Source: Acidobacteriota bacterium
GTDB taxonomy: Bacteria; Acidobacteriota; Thermoanaerobaculia; Multivoradales; JAGPDF01
Assembly (NCBI GenBank): GCA_017860005.1
Contig: JAFNAE010000008.1
Span: 1-34,110, forward strand
Length of the DNA: 34,110 bases
Direction of reading: 5' to 3'
Of this stretch, positions 16,209 through 25,262 are shown piece after piece (within the stretch, counting starts at the first letter, position 1; every line of letters starts with the position of its first letter). The position numbers and the translations under genes are program-made. The notes beneath the pieces are model-generated. The model saw only the letters and a list, made by a program, of their open reading frames with translations. It did not search any database and was not told the origin of the DNA.

Positions 16209-17417
16209 ATGCGGCTCCGCAGCCTCCCTGGCCGCGCCGCGCGCACGTTCGAGCGCGAGCTCCGCAAGCTGCGCAGGATCGACGAGAAGGTGGTCCGGGT
16301 GCCCGCCGCCGTCGATCCGCCGCGCGGGCGGGCGATCCTCTCGTACATCGTCGATCCCTTCCTGCTCCCGCCCGGTGCTCCCGTCCCGCACAGCCACACC
16401 CACGACTGGGAGTCGCTGACCATGGGGCGCACGCTCGCCGCGCTCGGCTTCGAGCTCGACGTGGTGCACTGGACGAACCGCACGTTCGAGCCGCGCGGCG
16501 ACTACGACCTGCTGGTCGACGTGCGCCTGCTGCTCGAGCGGCTCGCGCCCCGGCTCGGCCCGGGCTGCCTCAAGGTGATGCACGCCGAGACCGCCCACCC
16601 GTCCTTCTACAACCCCGCGCAGCGCGCCCGCCTCGACGCGCTCGCGGCGCGCCGTGGCATCCGCCTCGCCCCGTTCAAGCTCCTCGACGACAATCGGGCC
16701 ATCGAGCACGCCGACGCCGCGACCATCCTCGGCAACGAGGCCACGCAGGCGACTTACCGCTTCGCGGGCAAGCCGCTCTACCCGGTGCCGATCTCCCAGC
16801 CCGTGCTCTATCCCTTCCCGGAGGAGAAGGACTTCGCGGCCGCGCGCAGGCGCTTCCTCTGGTTCGGCAGCGGCGGCATGGTGCACAAGGGGCTCGACCT
16901 CGTGCTCGAGGCGTTCTCGGGGATGCCCGAGCTGGAGCTCGCGGTGGCCGGTCCGGTCGAGCGCGAGCGCGACTTCGAGCGCGCCTTCGCGCGCGAGCTC
17001 TACCGGACCCCGAACATCCGCGCCCTGGGCTGGGTCGACGTCGCCGGGCCCGCCTTCACCGCGCTCGCCGGGCGCACGCTCGGCCTCGTCTACCCCTCCT
17101 GCTCGGAGGGCCAGAACGGCGGCACCGTCTCCTGCATGCACGCCGCCCTGATCCCGCTCGTCACGCGCGAGGTCGGCGTGGACGTCGCGCCCGGGTGCGG
17201 CGTCGTGCTGGGCGAGCCCACGGTCGAGGGCATCCGCGCCGCGGTGCGCGCGCTCGCCGCGCGTCCGCCGGCGGAGCTCGCGCGCATGGCGCGCAGCGCC
17301 TGGAGCCACGCCCGGGAGCACCACACTCGCGAGCGCTTCGCGAGCGTCTACCGCCAGCGCGTGCTGGAGATCGTCGGGCGCTTCCGGCCCGCGCTGCGCT
17401 CCCGCCTGCTCGCCTGA
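16209..17417 (+). CDS. Glycosyltransferase family 4-like protein
   Basis: FLWFGSGGMVHKGLDLVLEAFSGMPELELAVAGP donor-site region and VYPSCSEGQNGGTVSCMHAALIPLVTREVGVD. Confidence 0.8.
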   Translation: MRLRSLPGRAARTFERELRKLRRIDEKVVRVPAAVDPPRGRAILSYIVDPFLLPPGAPVPHSHTHDWESLTMGRTLAALGFELDVVHWTNRTFEPRGDYDLLVDVRLLLERLAPRLGPGCLKVMHAETAHPSFYNPAQRARLDALAARRGIRLAPFKLLDDNRAIEHADAATILGNEATQATYRFAGKPLYPVPISQPVLYPFPEEKDFAAARRRFLWFGSGGMVHKGLDLVLEAFSGMPELELAVAGPVERERDFERAFARELYRTPNIRALGWVDVAGPAFTALAGRTLGLVYPSCSEGQNGGTVSCMHAALIPLVTREVGVDVAPGCGVVLGEPTVEGIRAAVRALAARPPAELARMARSAWSHAREHHTRERFASVYRQRVLEIVGRFRPALRSRLLA

Positions 17418-17421
17418 GACC

Positions 17422-18177
17422 GTGACCGACCTGCTCGTCCTCTCGCCGCATCTCGACGACGCCGTGCTCTCCTGCGGCGGCCGGATCGCCGAGACCACCG
17501 CGCGCGGGGGCGACGTCCTGGTCGTCACGGTGTTCACCGCCGACGAGCCCGCCGTGCCGCCCTCGCGCCTCGCCGCCGACCTGCGCCGCTGGTGGCGGCT
17601 GCCCGCGGGCGAGGTGATGGCGGCGCGCCGGCGCGAGGACGCCGAGGCGCTGGCGCGCCTGGGGGCCGGCCTGCTCCATCTCGGCCTCCCCGAAGCGCCC
17701 TACCGCCTCGCCGCCTCGGGCCGTCCCTTCTACGACCAGCTCGCGCACCTGTTCGGCGAGCCCGAGCCGGAGGATCGCGACGCGCTCGCCGGCGCGCTCG
17801 GCGCGCACCTGGCGCAGCTTCCTCGCGCGGAGCTCCTGCTCGCTCCGCTCGCGGTGGGAGGGCACGTCGATCACCGGCTCCTGCGCGCCGCCGTCGAGGC
17901 GCAGGACGGGCCCGCCGCGTACTACGAGGAGTTTCCGTACGCGGAGTGGAAGTGGCTCGCCCTGCGCCGCGCGCTCGGCTCGCGGCGGGCCTGGAGCGCG
18001 GAGACGCTGCCGCTGTCGAAGGAGACCTTCGAGCGCCGGGTCGGCGCGATCCTCGCGTACGAATCGCAGGTGCCCGCCATGTTCCGCAGCGAGGCGCGCC
18101 TGCGCAAGCAGCTGCGCCGTTATCTGCGGCGCGCCGGCGGCGAGCGGGTCTGGCGCCGGCGGAGGGAGCGGCGGTGA
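17422..18177 (+). CDS. PIG-L/LmbE family deacetylase
   Basis: LLVLSPHLDDAVLSCGGRIAETTARGGDVLVVTVFT; GHVDHRLLRAAV second metal-binding motif. Confidence 0.9.
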   Translation: MTDLLVLSPHLDDAVLSCGGRIAETTARGGDVLVVTVFTADEPAVPPSRLAADLRRWWRLPAGEVMAARRREDAEALARLGAGLLHLGLPEAPYRLAASGRPFYDQLAHLFGEPEPEDRDALAGALGAHLAQLPRAELLLAPLAVGGHVDHRLLRAAVEAQDGPAAYYEEFPYAEWKWLALRRALGSRRAWSAETLPLSKETFERRVGAILAYESQVPAMFRSEARLRKQLRRYLRRAGGERVWRRRRERR

Positions 18178-19109
18178 GGATCCTGGTCACCGGCGGCGCC
18201 GGGTTCATCGGCGGCCACCTGGTCGAGCGCCTGGCCGGGGAGGGCCACGAGCTGCTGGTGGTCGACGATCTGTCGACCGGCAGCGTCGAGCACCTGCCCC
18301 CTCCGGCGCGGCTGGTCGAGAGCGACTTCGCCGCGCCCGCCGCGCTCGCTGCCGTGGCCGCCTTCCGGCCCGCCGCGATCGTCCACCTCGCGGCGCAGAT
18401 CGACGCCGCCGCGAGCGTGGTCGACCCGCTCGCCGACGCGCGCACCAACGTGCTGTCGACGCTCGCGCTGCTCGAGGCCTGCCGCGCGCTCGAGGCGCGC
18501 CCGCGCGTGGTGTTCGCGAGCTCGGCGGCGGTCTACCCCGAGGGCGTGCCGCTGCCCGCGCGCGAGGCCGCGGCGGGCTCGCCCGCGACGCCCTATGGCG
18601 TCGCGAAGCTCGCGGTGGAGCACTACCTCGCCTGCTACCGGAGCGCCCACCGGCTGTCGAGCCTCGCCCTGCGCTTCGCCAACGTCTACGGCCCCCGCCA
18701 GGGGGCGCGCGCCGAGGGCGGCGTGGTGGCGATCTTCGCCCGCGCCCTGGCCTCGGATCGCCGCGCGCGGATCTTCGGCGACGGCCGCCAGACGCGCGAC
18801 TTCGTGCACGTCGCCGACGTCGTCGATGCGCTCGTGCGCGCCCTCGGCAGCGCGGCGCAGGGCAGCTTCAACGTCTCGACCGCGGTCGAGACCGACGTGC
18901 GCACCGTCTTCGCGCTGCTCGCCGGCCGGCTGCGGCCGGGCGCCGAGCCGGAGCGCGCGCCGCCGCGCCCGGGCGACGTGGCGCGCTCCGCGCTAAGCTA
19001 CGACGCGGCCGCTTCCGGCCTGGGCTGGCGCCCGACGGTCGCGCTCGCCGAAGGGCTGGCCGGCACCGCGGACTGGTTCCTCGGCAGGTCGGGAAAGGAC
19101 CCGAGATGA
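18174..19109 (+). CDS. NAD-dependent epimerase (UDP-glucose 4-epimerase/GalE-like extended SDR)
   Basis: GTG start overlapping the upstream stop; MRILVTGGAGFIGGHLVERL, FASSAAVYPEG, TPYGVAKLAVEHYL, FGDGRQTRDFVHVADVVDAL. Confidence 0.88.
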   Translation: MRILVTGGAGFIGGHLVERLAGEGHELLVVDDLSTGSVEHLPPPARLVESDFAAPAALAAVAAFRPAAIVHLAAQIDAAASVVDPLADARTNVLSTLALLEACRALEARPRVVFASSAAVYPEGVPLPAREAAAGSPATPYGVAKLAVEHYLACYRSAHRLSSLALRFANVYGPRQGARAEGGVVAIFARALASDRRARIFGDGRQTRDFVHVADVVDALVRALGSAAQGSFNVSTAVETDVRTVFALLAGRLRPGAEPERAPPRPGDVARSALSYDAAASGLGWRPTVALAEGLAGTADWFLGRSGKDPR

Positions 19110-19915
19110 CGAAGCAGCCCCTGGACAAGCGGAAGCTGCCGGTGGTGATCCTCTGCGGCGGTCAGGGCACCCGGCTGCGCGAGCACACCGAGTACGTGCC
19201 CAAGCCGATGGTCGAGATCGGCGAGCAGCCGATCCTCTGGCACATCATGAAGATCTACGGCAGCGCGGGCTTCGAGCGCTTCGTGCTCTGCCTCGGCTAC
19301 AAGAGCTGGGTGATCAAGGAGTACTTCCTGCGCTACCACGAGATGCGCCGCGACTTCACGGTCGCGATGAAGGGCGATCCGCCGCAGGTCGCCTTCCACA
19401 ACCAGGTCGGCGAGGAGAACTGGCGCGTCACCTGCGCCGAGACCGGTGCCGAGAGCGGCACGGGCGGCCGCCTCATGCTGGTGCGCCCGTACGTCGACAC
19501 CGGCACGTTCCTGTTCACCTACGGCGACGCGGTGGGCAACGTCGATCTCGACGCGCTCCTCGACTTCCACCTGCGCTCGGGCCGCATCGCGACCGTGACC
19601 GGCGTGCACCCGACCTCGCGCTACGGCGAGATGAAGGTCGCGGGCGGCAAGGTGCTGGAGTTCAACGAGAAGCCGACGGTGGCCGAGGGCGTGGTCTCGG
19701 GCGGGTTCTTCGTCTTCCAGCGCGAGGTCTTCGACTACCTCGGCGACGACCCGCGCGCCTTCCTCGAGCTCGAGCCGCTGCAGAAGCTGGCCCGCGACGG
19801 CGAGCTCTCGGTCTTCATCCACGAGGGCTTCTGGCACCCGATGGACACCTACCGCGACTGGCAGCACCTCAACGAGGTCTGGAAGTCGGGCCGGGCGCCC
19901 TGGAAGATCTGGTAG
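19106..19915 (+). CDS. rfbF: Glucose-1-phosphate cytidylyltransferase
   Basis: LPVVILCGGQGTRLREHTEYVPKPMVEIGEQPILWHIMKIYGSAGFERFVLCLGYKSWVIKEYFLRYHE is characteristic of RfbF. Confidence 0.92.
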   Translation: MTKQPLDKRKLPVVILCGGQGTRLREHTEYVPKPMVEIGEQPILWHIMKIYGSAGFERFVLCLGYKSWVIKEYFLRYHEMRRDFTVAMKGDPPQVAFHNQVGEENWRVTCAETGAESGTGGRLMLVRPYVDTGTFLFTYGDAVGNVDLDALLDFHLRSGRIATVTGVHPTSRYGEMKVAGGKVLEFNEKPTVAEGVVSGGFFVFQREVFDYLGDDPRAFLELEPLQKLARDGELSVFIHEGFWHPMDTYRDWQHLNEVWKSGRAPWKIW

Positions 19916-19960
19916 CCCGGTGCCGGCCCCGCTCCGCGCGCCGACGCCCTCGCCGCTGCC

Positions 19961-20713
19961 GTGACCGCTCCCGACATCTCGTTCGTCGTCCCCCTCTACA
20001 ACGAGGAGGAGAACCTCCCCGAGCTCGCGGCCGAGATCCGCGCCACCATGGCGCGGCTCGGACGCCCCTACGAGGTCCTGTTCGTGGACGACGGTTCGAC
20101 CGACGGCTCGCTCGAGGCGTTGCGTGCGCTCGGCGCCGCCGATCCGCACCTCCGCATCCTGCGCCACCGCCGCAACGCCGGCCAGTCCGCGGGCCTGGCC
20201 ACCGGCTTCCGGGCCGCGCGCGGGCGCATCGTCGTCACCCTCGACGCCGATCTCCAGAACGACCCCGCCGACGTGCCCCGCCTGCTCGACGAGCTCGAGC
20301 GCGGCTACGACGTGGTCTCCGGCGTGCGCGTGGAGCGCCACGACAGCTGGACGCGACGGTTCTCGTCGCGCGTCGCCAACAGCGTGCGGAACTGGGCGAC
20401 CGACGAGCGCATCACGGACGTCGGCTGCTCGCTCAAGGCCTACCGGCGGGAGTTCCTCGACCACCTGCCGATGTTCGGTGGCATGCACCGCTTCCTGCCC
20501 ACCCTGGTGCGCTGGAACGGCGCCCGCGTCACCGAGGTCCCGGTGCGCCACCGCCCGCGTCTCCACGGGGTCGCCAAGTACGGCATCGGCAACCGCCTGT
20601 TCCGCGCGCTCGCGGACCTGTTCGCCGTGCGCTGGATGAGAACGCGCTGGATCGACCCCCGCAACGCCGAGGAGGTCGCCGTGCGCCCGGCGCGGACGCC
20701 GGAGGGCGAATGA
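19961..20713 (+). CDS. Glycosyltransferase family 2, dolichol/undecaprenyl-phosphate sugar synthase-like (ArnC/DPM1-like, no C-terminal TM pair)
   Basis: SFVVPLYNEEENLPELAAEIRATMARLGRPYEVLFVDDGSTDGSLEALRAL...HRRNAGQSAGLATGFRAARGRIVVTLDADLQNDPADVPRLL. Confidence 0.88.
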   Translation: MTAPDISFVVPLYNEEENLPELAAEIRATMARLGRPYEVLFVDDGSTDGSLEALRALGAADPHLRILRHRRNAGQSAGLATGFRAARGRIVVTLDADLQNDPADVPRLLDELERGYDVVSGVRVERHDSWTRRFSSRVANSVRNWATDERITDVGCSLKAYRREFLDHLPMFGGMHRFLPTLVRWNGARVTEVPVRHRPRLHGVAKYGIGNRLFRALADLFAVRWMRTRWIDPRNAEEVAVRPARTPEGE

Positions 20714-22341
20714 GCCGGGGCGACCGCCTGCTGCTCGTCTTCCTCGCGCTCGCCATCCTGCTGCCGGGCATCGGCGCCCGCGACCTCTGGAACCCCGACG
20801 AGCCGCGCTACGCCGAGGTGGCGCGCGAGATGCGCGAGGACGGGCACTGGCTGGTGCCGCACGTCAACGGGCGGCTCTACTCGGAGAAACCGCCGCTCCA
20901 GTTCTGGGCCATCGCGGTGGCGTCGCTCGTGACCGGCGGCGTCGACGAGGTCTCGGCCCGCCTGCCCGCGGTGCTGGCGGCGGTGGCGACCCTGCTCCTG
21001 CTCTTCGGCCTCGCGGAGCGGCTCTTCGACCGGCGCGTCGCCTGGTGGTCGGCGCTGGTCTTCCTGACCGCGAGCAAGATCCTCTGGCAGGGTCGCATCG
21101 GGCAGATCGACATGCTCCTGATCGCGCTGGTGACCGCCGCGATGTACTGCTTCGTGCGCGGCCTGGTCGAGGAGCGCCCCGGGTTCTATCGCCTGTTCTT
21201 CGTCTTCACCGGGCTCGCCACGCTCGCCAAGGGACCGGTCGGGCTGCTGCCGCCGCTGCTCGCGATCCTGGTCTGGGGATTCGCCTCCGGCCGGCGCGAC
21301 GTGCTGCGCGCGATGCGCATCCCCACCGGCCTGCTGATCTGGGCCGCGGTGGTCCTCGTCTGGCTCGGCCCGGCGATCGCGGTCGCGGGGCGCGAGTACT
21401 TCGACGTCATCGTCTTCCGCCAGAACCTCACCCGCTACGCCGAGCCCTGGCACCACTTCCAGCCCTGGTACTACTACCTGACCGTCGTCCCGGCCGACTT
21501 CTTCCCGTGGTCGTTCTTCCTGCCCGGCGCGATCTGGATCGGCTGGCGGCGGGTGTTCGGCGCCGCGCGCCGGGGCGTGGGGCTCGCGCTCGCCTGGATG
21601 CTGGTCACGCTCGTCTTCTTCAGCCTCTCGCCCGCGAAACGGACGGTCTACGTGCTGACCATGTACCCGGCGATGGCGCTGCTCGTCGCGGCGTCGTTCG
21701 CGGAGATCGAGTCGAGCTGGCCGCGCCTGCGGCGATGGCTGACCGTGCCGGCGGGCCTGCTCGCCCTGGTGGCGACGGCGGTGCCGGTGGCCGGCCTGGC
21801 CGCGGTACGCCTCGGCCACGCGCGGTGGGCCGACCGCCTGGCCGAGCTCGAGCCGCTCGGCCCCGGCCTGCTGCCCATCCTGCTCGCGCTCGGCATCGTG
21901 CTCGCCGCCGCCGGCCAGCTCGCCTGGCTCGCGGCGCGGCGCGGGCGCCCGCGCGCGCTCGTCCACGCCTGGGCCCTCGGCATGGCGGTGGCGGCCGTCG
22001 CCGCCTGCGTGCTCGTCCTGCCGCGCTTCGATGCGCTGAAATCGGCGCGTCCCCTGGCCGGGCGACTGCTCGAGCTCGCCCCCGCCGGCGAGCCGTGGGC
22101 GATCTGGCCCCGGCTCGACGCTCCGTTCGTCTTCTACACGCGGCGCTTCGCGGTCGAGCTCGAGGGCGAGGCGGAGCTCGCGGCCTTCGCGCGCCGGCCG
22201 GAGCGGGTCTGGCTGCTGATCACCAAGCCCGAGCTCGAGCGCCTGGGCGCCGGCCTGCCGCTGGTCGAGGTGGCGCGCGACGAGGACCGCCGCGAGGGCT
22301 ACGTGCTGCTCGCTTCGAAGCCGCCGCCCGCGCCCGCCTGA
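20710..22341 (+). CDS. GT39/ArnT-like integral membrane glycosyltransferase
   Basis: NPDEPRYAEVAREMREDGHWLVPHVNGRLYSEKPPLQFWAIA matches the ArnT/PMT first loop; overlaps the GT2 by 4 nt. Confidence 0.88.
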   Translation: MSRGDRLLLVFLALAILLPGIGARDLWNPDEPRYAEVAREMREDGHWLVPHVNGRLYSEKPPLQFWAIAVASLVTGGVDEVSARLPAVLAAVATLLLLFGLAERLFDRRVAWWSALVFLTASKILWQGRIGQIDMLLIALVTAAMYCFVRGLVEERPGFYRLFFVFTGLATLAKGPVGLLPPLLAILVWGFASGRRDVLRAMRIPTGLLIWAAVVLVWLGPAIAVAGREYFDVIVFRQNLTRYAEPWHHFQPWYYYLTVVPADFFPWSFFLPGAIWIGWRRVFGAARRGVGLALAWMLVTLVFFSLSPAKRTVYVLTMYPAMALLVAASFAEIESSWPRLRRWLTVPAGLLALVATAVPVAGLAAVRLGHARWADRLAELEPLGPGLLPILLALGIVLAAAGQLAWLAARRGRPRALVHAWALGMAVAAVAACVLVLPRFDALKSARPLAGRLLELAPAGEPWAIWPRLDAPFVFYTRRFAVELEGEAELAAFARRPERVWLLITKPELERLGAGLPLVEVARDEDRREGYVLLASKPPPAPA

Positions 22342-22367
22342 GCCGGCGCGTCGGCGCGCCGCTCAGG
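22337..22367. terminator. Bidirectional hairpin CCTGAG-c-CGGCGCG-TCGG-CGCGCCG-CTCAGG at a convergent junction
   Basis: 13 bp with one bulged C; arms contain both stop codons (TGA 22339-22341; TCA 22363-22365). Confidence 0.65.
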
Positions 22368-25182
22368 GCTCCGCCAGGCTCCAGCGCGCGGTGTCACCGG
22401 TGTCGAAGCCGTCCAGGAAGAGCGCGCCCGCATCGGCGCAGACGGCCAGCCGCACGTCGTCCACCCACCAGCCGAGCGTGCTGCCCCAGCAGTAGTCGGA
22501 GCCGAACTCGAACCGCAGCCGGAAGGGCTGGCCGGGCGCCACCAGGACCGAGAGGTCCACGATCGACCGGCCCCAGCTCCCGGAGTTCGAGCCCTCGTCG
22601 GTGCCGTGGAAGGCGCCCTCCCCGGCGAGCGGGTTGCTGCTCAGCTGGGTCCCGAACAGCGGTCCCGGGTAGGCGTTGAAGCGGAAGGCCTCGGCCGGGA
22701 CCAGGGCCCACGCTCCGTCGGCCACGCGCAGCTTGACGTTGCCCCCGTCCCAGTCCTTCTCGGTCGCGGCGTAGTGATCGAAGGTCAGGCGCGCCGGCCG
22801 GCCGACCGGGATCACGAGCTGCGGGCTCTCGAGCACCAGCACGCCCGATTCGTCGTCGCCGCGGTTGCCCGTGGCGCACTCGCCGTTGCGCGGATCGGGG
22901 GCGAAGAAGGCCTGCCCCGGCCGGCCGTCGGGCAGCGCGCCGACGCGCGTCCAGTCACGCGCGTCGAAGGTGGCGGGGTCCGCGACGTCGCGACGCGACG
23001 CGCTCCAGCCCTGGGCGCCGGTCTCGAAGCCCCAGATCCCGAGGGCGTAGCCGTCGTCCGTCGCGCAGGCGGGCGGCGGCGCGGGCCGGAGCATCGGCTC
23101 GAAGTCGCACGGCACCGGAGCGCGCAGCTCGACCGCTGCGATCGCCTCCGCCAGCTGCGCGCAGTGGAACGCGGTCAGCGTCACTTCGGGACCGCCGCGC
23201 GGATCCGGCAGCGGTGCGCCCACCAGGTCGTCGCAGGCCGCGCTCAGGGCGTCGGCGTGGTCCTCGAAGTCCGAGGTCGGCACCTGGTAGACCGTCTGCG
23301 CCCGCCAGTAGACGTGCGCCGCGCGCGCGAGGCCGAGACCGGCCACGGTGCGACCGTTGAAGGTGCCGCCGTCGGCGAGCAACGCGAAGGCGTGGTTCGG
23401 CACGCCCGAGTTGACGTGCACGCCGCCCGCGTCCGAGGCGGCGCAGTGGTACTCGGGGTCGGAGGTCCGGCCCGGCGCGCCGAGGCAGCGCGGGTTCCAC
23501 ATGTCGCGCGCGACGCCGAACGGCCGCACGTCCTCGCCCAGCAGCCAGCGCACGGAGTCGTCGGCCCCGGAGTTGGCGCCGGGCTGGATCGCGGCGCCGA
23601 CGTACTCCGGGAAGACTGCGCGCAGCGCGTCGGCGTCGGCGCGCGCGAGCGACACCGCCGGGATGGTGATCGCCGGGTCGCAGGCGAAGACCGGATCGCA
23701 CCCCATCGCGGGCGGCCGCTCGGGGTCGGGGCTGGCGGCCGTGTTGCCGACCACGACCCCGATCGCGCCCGCGGCCTGGGCGTGGCGGGCCTGGGTCTGG
23801 AACGGGCACCCGCCGCGGTCGAGGAAGACGAGCCGGCCGGTCAGCCGGTCCGGATGGAGGAGCGGCTCGCAGCCGTCCCCGGGGTCGGCGCCCGCGCCGT
23901 CCTCGCCGCGCACCAGGCGGCGGATCGGGTTCACCCAGGCCGGAGCCCCGAACGAGGCGAGGCCGACCGCGTAGTTGCGCGCCACCGGCTCCGGCGTGGC
24001 GACGCGCAGGCGCACCGCCTGGAACGCGGAGCACGCCTCGTCCGCGCGCCGGTCGGGCGGCTCGTCGGTGTCGTGGAATCCCCACAGCTTGGCGCTCTGG
24101 TCGAGGGACTCGCCCCACACGTCCGAGAACGACTCGCTGAGCGCTCCCGACTGCCACCGGTAGATCAGGCTGTGCGTGTACTGCGTGTACGCGTGGGCCC
24201 ATTCGTGGGCGACCACGTCGTGGTTCGGGAAGCCGGCGCAGAAGGAGGCCAGGCGGCCGTTCCACGACGCGTTCGGACAGCCGGTGGCGTGATTCCAGGA
24301 CAGGTCCAGCACGTGACCGGCGCCGTCGTAGGAGTCGCGTCCGAGCGCGGCGAAGTAACCGTGCACGTCCGCGGTGGCGGCGAGCGCGGCGTCGAGCTCG
24401 AAAGCGCCGGACGGGAACGGGTCGCCCTCGACCCAGTCCGGGTCGGCGGGCCAGGAGTCGGGGATGCCGTCGTAAGGGGCCTGATCGACGCCGCTGTAGG
24501 CCCGGCGCGCGAGGTCGTCCTGGATCTCGGACAGCCACTCGATCGCCTTGCCCAGCGTGGCGTCGACGAAGACCCGCCCGCGCACGCGCCCGCCGTTGCC
24601 GACCGGGACGTCCCACACCAGCCGCGGCGGTTCCGCCGGCAGGCCGCGGCCGAGACCGGGCCGGAAGACCTCGAGTCGCGGCTGCTCGGCGAGCGCCCCG
24701 GGACCGCCCGGGTCGAGCTCCGAGGCGACCCAGGCCAGGGCGCGCGCGCGGGCGGCCTCCGGCGAGACGCGCGGGCGCACGTCGAGATCGAGGTCCGGCA
24801 CGAACGTCCCGTGGACCGCGCGCAACCGCCCCTCGCGATCGAAGTGGGCGCGCAGGACGCCGGCGAACACCGGCACGCCGCGGTGGAACTGCCGGTACTC
24901 GAGGTGGCGGAAGCCGAGCGCGTCGACGGTCTCGCCGACGAGCGCCAGCTCGCGCTCGGCGTCGCGCACCCCGAACCGGGCGCCGGACCCGGCGAGGAAG
25001 CTCCGCACCCGCTCCGGCGCGCTGGCCGCGCGCCCCGGCGCCAGGTCTCCCGCCGTGCCCGCGTCCGCGCGCACCCAGCGCGCGACGCCGGTGTCGCGCG
25101 CGATCGAGACCTCGACCGGCGAGGCGGAGGCCGCCTGGAGCAGCGAGGCGATCAGGGGCAGCAGGAGCGGGAGCGGACGCAT
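22363..25182 (-). CDS. Secreted M4 (thermolysin-like) metallopeptidase with FTP propeptide, inserted PA domain and C-terminal jelly-roll/MAM-like domain
   Basis: Signal peptide MRPLPLLLPLIASLLQAASAS; HDVVAHEWAHAYTQYTHSLIYRWQSGALSESFSDVWGE; VHVNSGVPNHAFALLADGG; PA-like LVFLDRGGCPFQTQARHAQAAGAIGVVVGN; C-term ALFLDGFDTGDTARWSLAEP. Confidence 0.88.
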   Translation of the reverse strand: MRPLPLLLPLIASLLQAASASPVEVSIARDTGVARWVRADAGTAGDLAPGRAASAPERVRSFLAGSGARFGVRDAERELALVGETVDALGFRHLEYRQFHRGVPVFAGVLRAHFDREGRLRAVHGTFVPDLDLDVRPRVSPEAARARALAWVASELDPGGPGALAEQPRLEVFRPGLGRGLPAEPPRLVWDVPVGNGGRVRGRVFVDATLGKAIEWLSEIQDDLARRAYSGVDQAPYDGIPDSWPADPDWVEGDPFPSGAFELDAALAATADVHGYFAALGRDSYDGAGHVLDLSWNHATGCPNASWNGRLASFCAGFPNHDVVAHEWAHAYTQYTHSLIYRWQSGALSESFSDVWGESLDQSAKLWGFHDTDEPPDRRADEACSAFQAVRLRVATPEPVARNYAVGLASFGAPAWVNPIRRLVRGEDGAGADPGDGCEPLLHPDRLTGRLVFLDRGGCPFQTQARHAQAAGAIGVVVGNTAASPDPERPPAMGCDPVFACDPAITIPAVSLARADADALRAVFPEYVGAAIQPGANSGADDSVRWLLGEDVRPFGVARDMWNPRCLGAPGRTSDPEYHCAASDAGGVHVNSGVPNHAFALLADGGTFNGRTVAGLGLARAAHVYWRAQTVYQVPTSDFEDHADALSAACDDLVGAPLPDPRGGPEVTLTAFHCAQLAEAIAAVELRAPVPCDFEPMLRPAPPPACATDDGYALGIWGFETGAQGWSASRRDVADPATFDARDWTRVGALPDGRPGQAFFAPDPRNGECATGNRGDDESGVLVLESPQLVIPVGRPARLTFDHYAATEKDWDGGNVKLRVADGAWALVPAEAFRFNAYPGPLFGTQLSSNPLAGEGAFHGTDEGSNSGSWGRSIVDLSVLVAPGQPFRLRFEFGSDYCWGSTLGWWVDDVRLAVCADAGALFLDGFDTGDTARWSLAEP

Positions 25183-25237
25183 GGGTCGAGGCCGGTGCCG
25201 GGGGTCTGGCCGCAGTGTAGCGCGACCGCCCGCGCGC

Positions 25238-25254
25238 GGCGCCGGCAGGGCGCC
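25238..25254 (-). terminator. Candidate hairpin GGCGCC-ggcag-GGCGCC downstream of the GT2 gene
   Basis: 6-bp stem 9 nt after the GT2 stop; no U-tract. Confidence 0.3.
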
Positions 25255-25262
25255 TCGCGACC

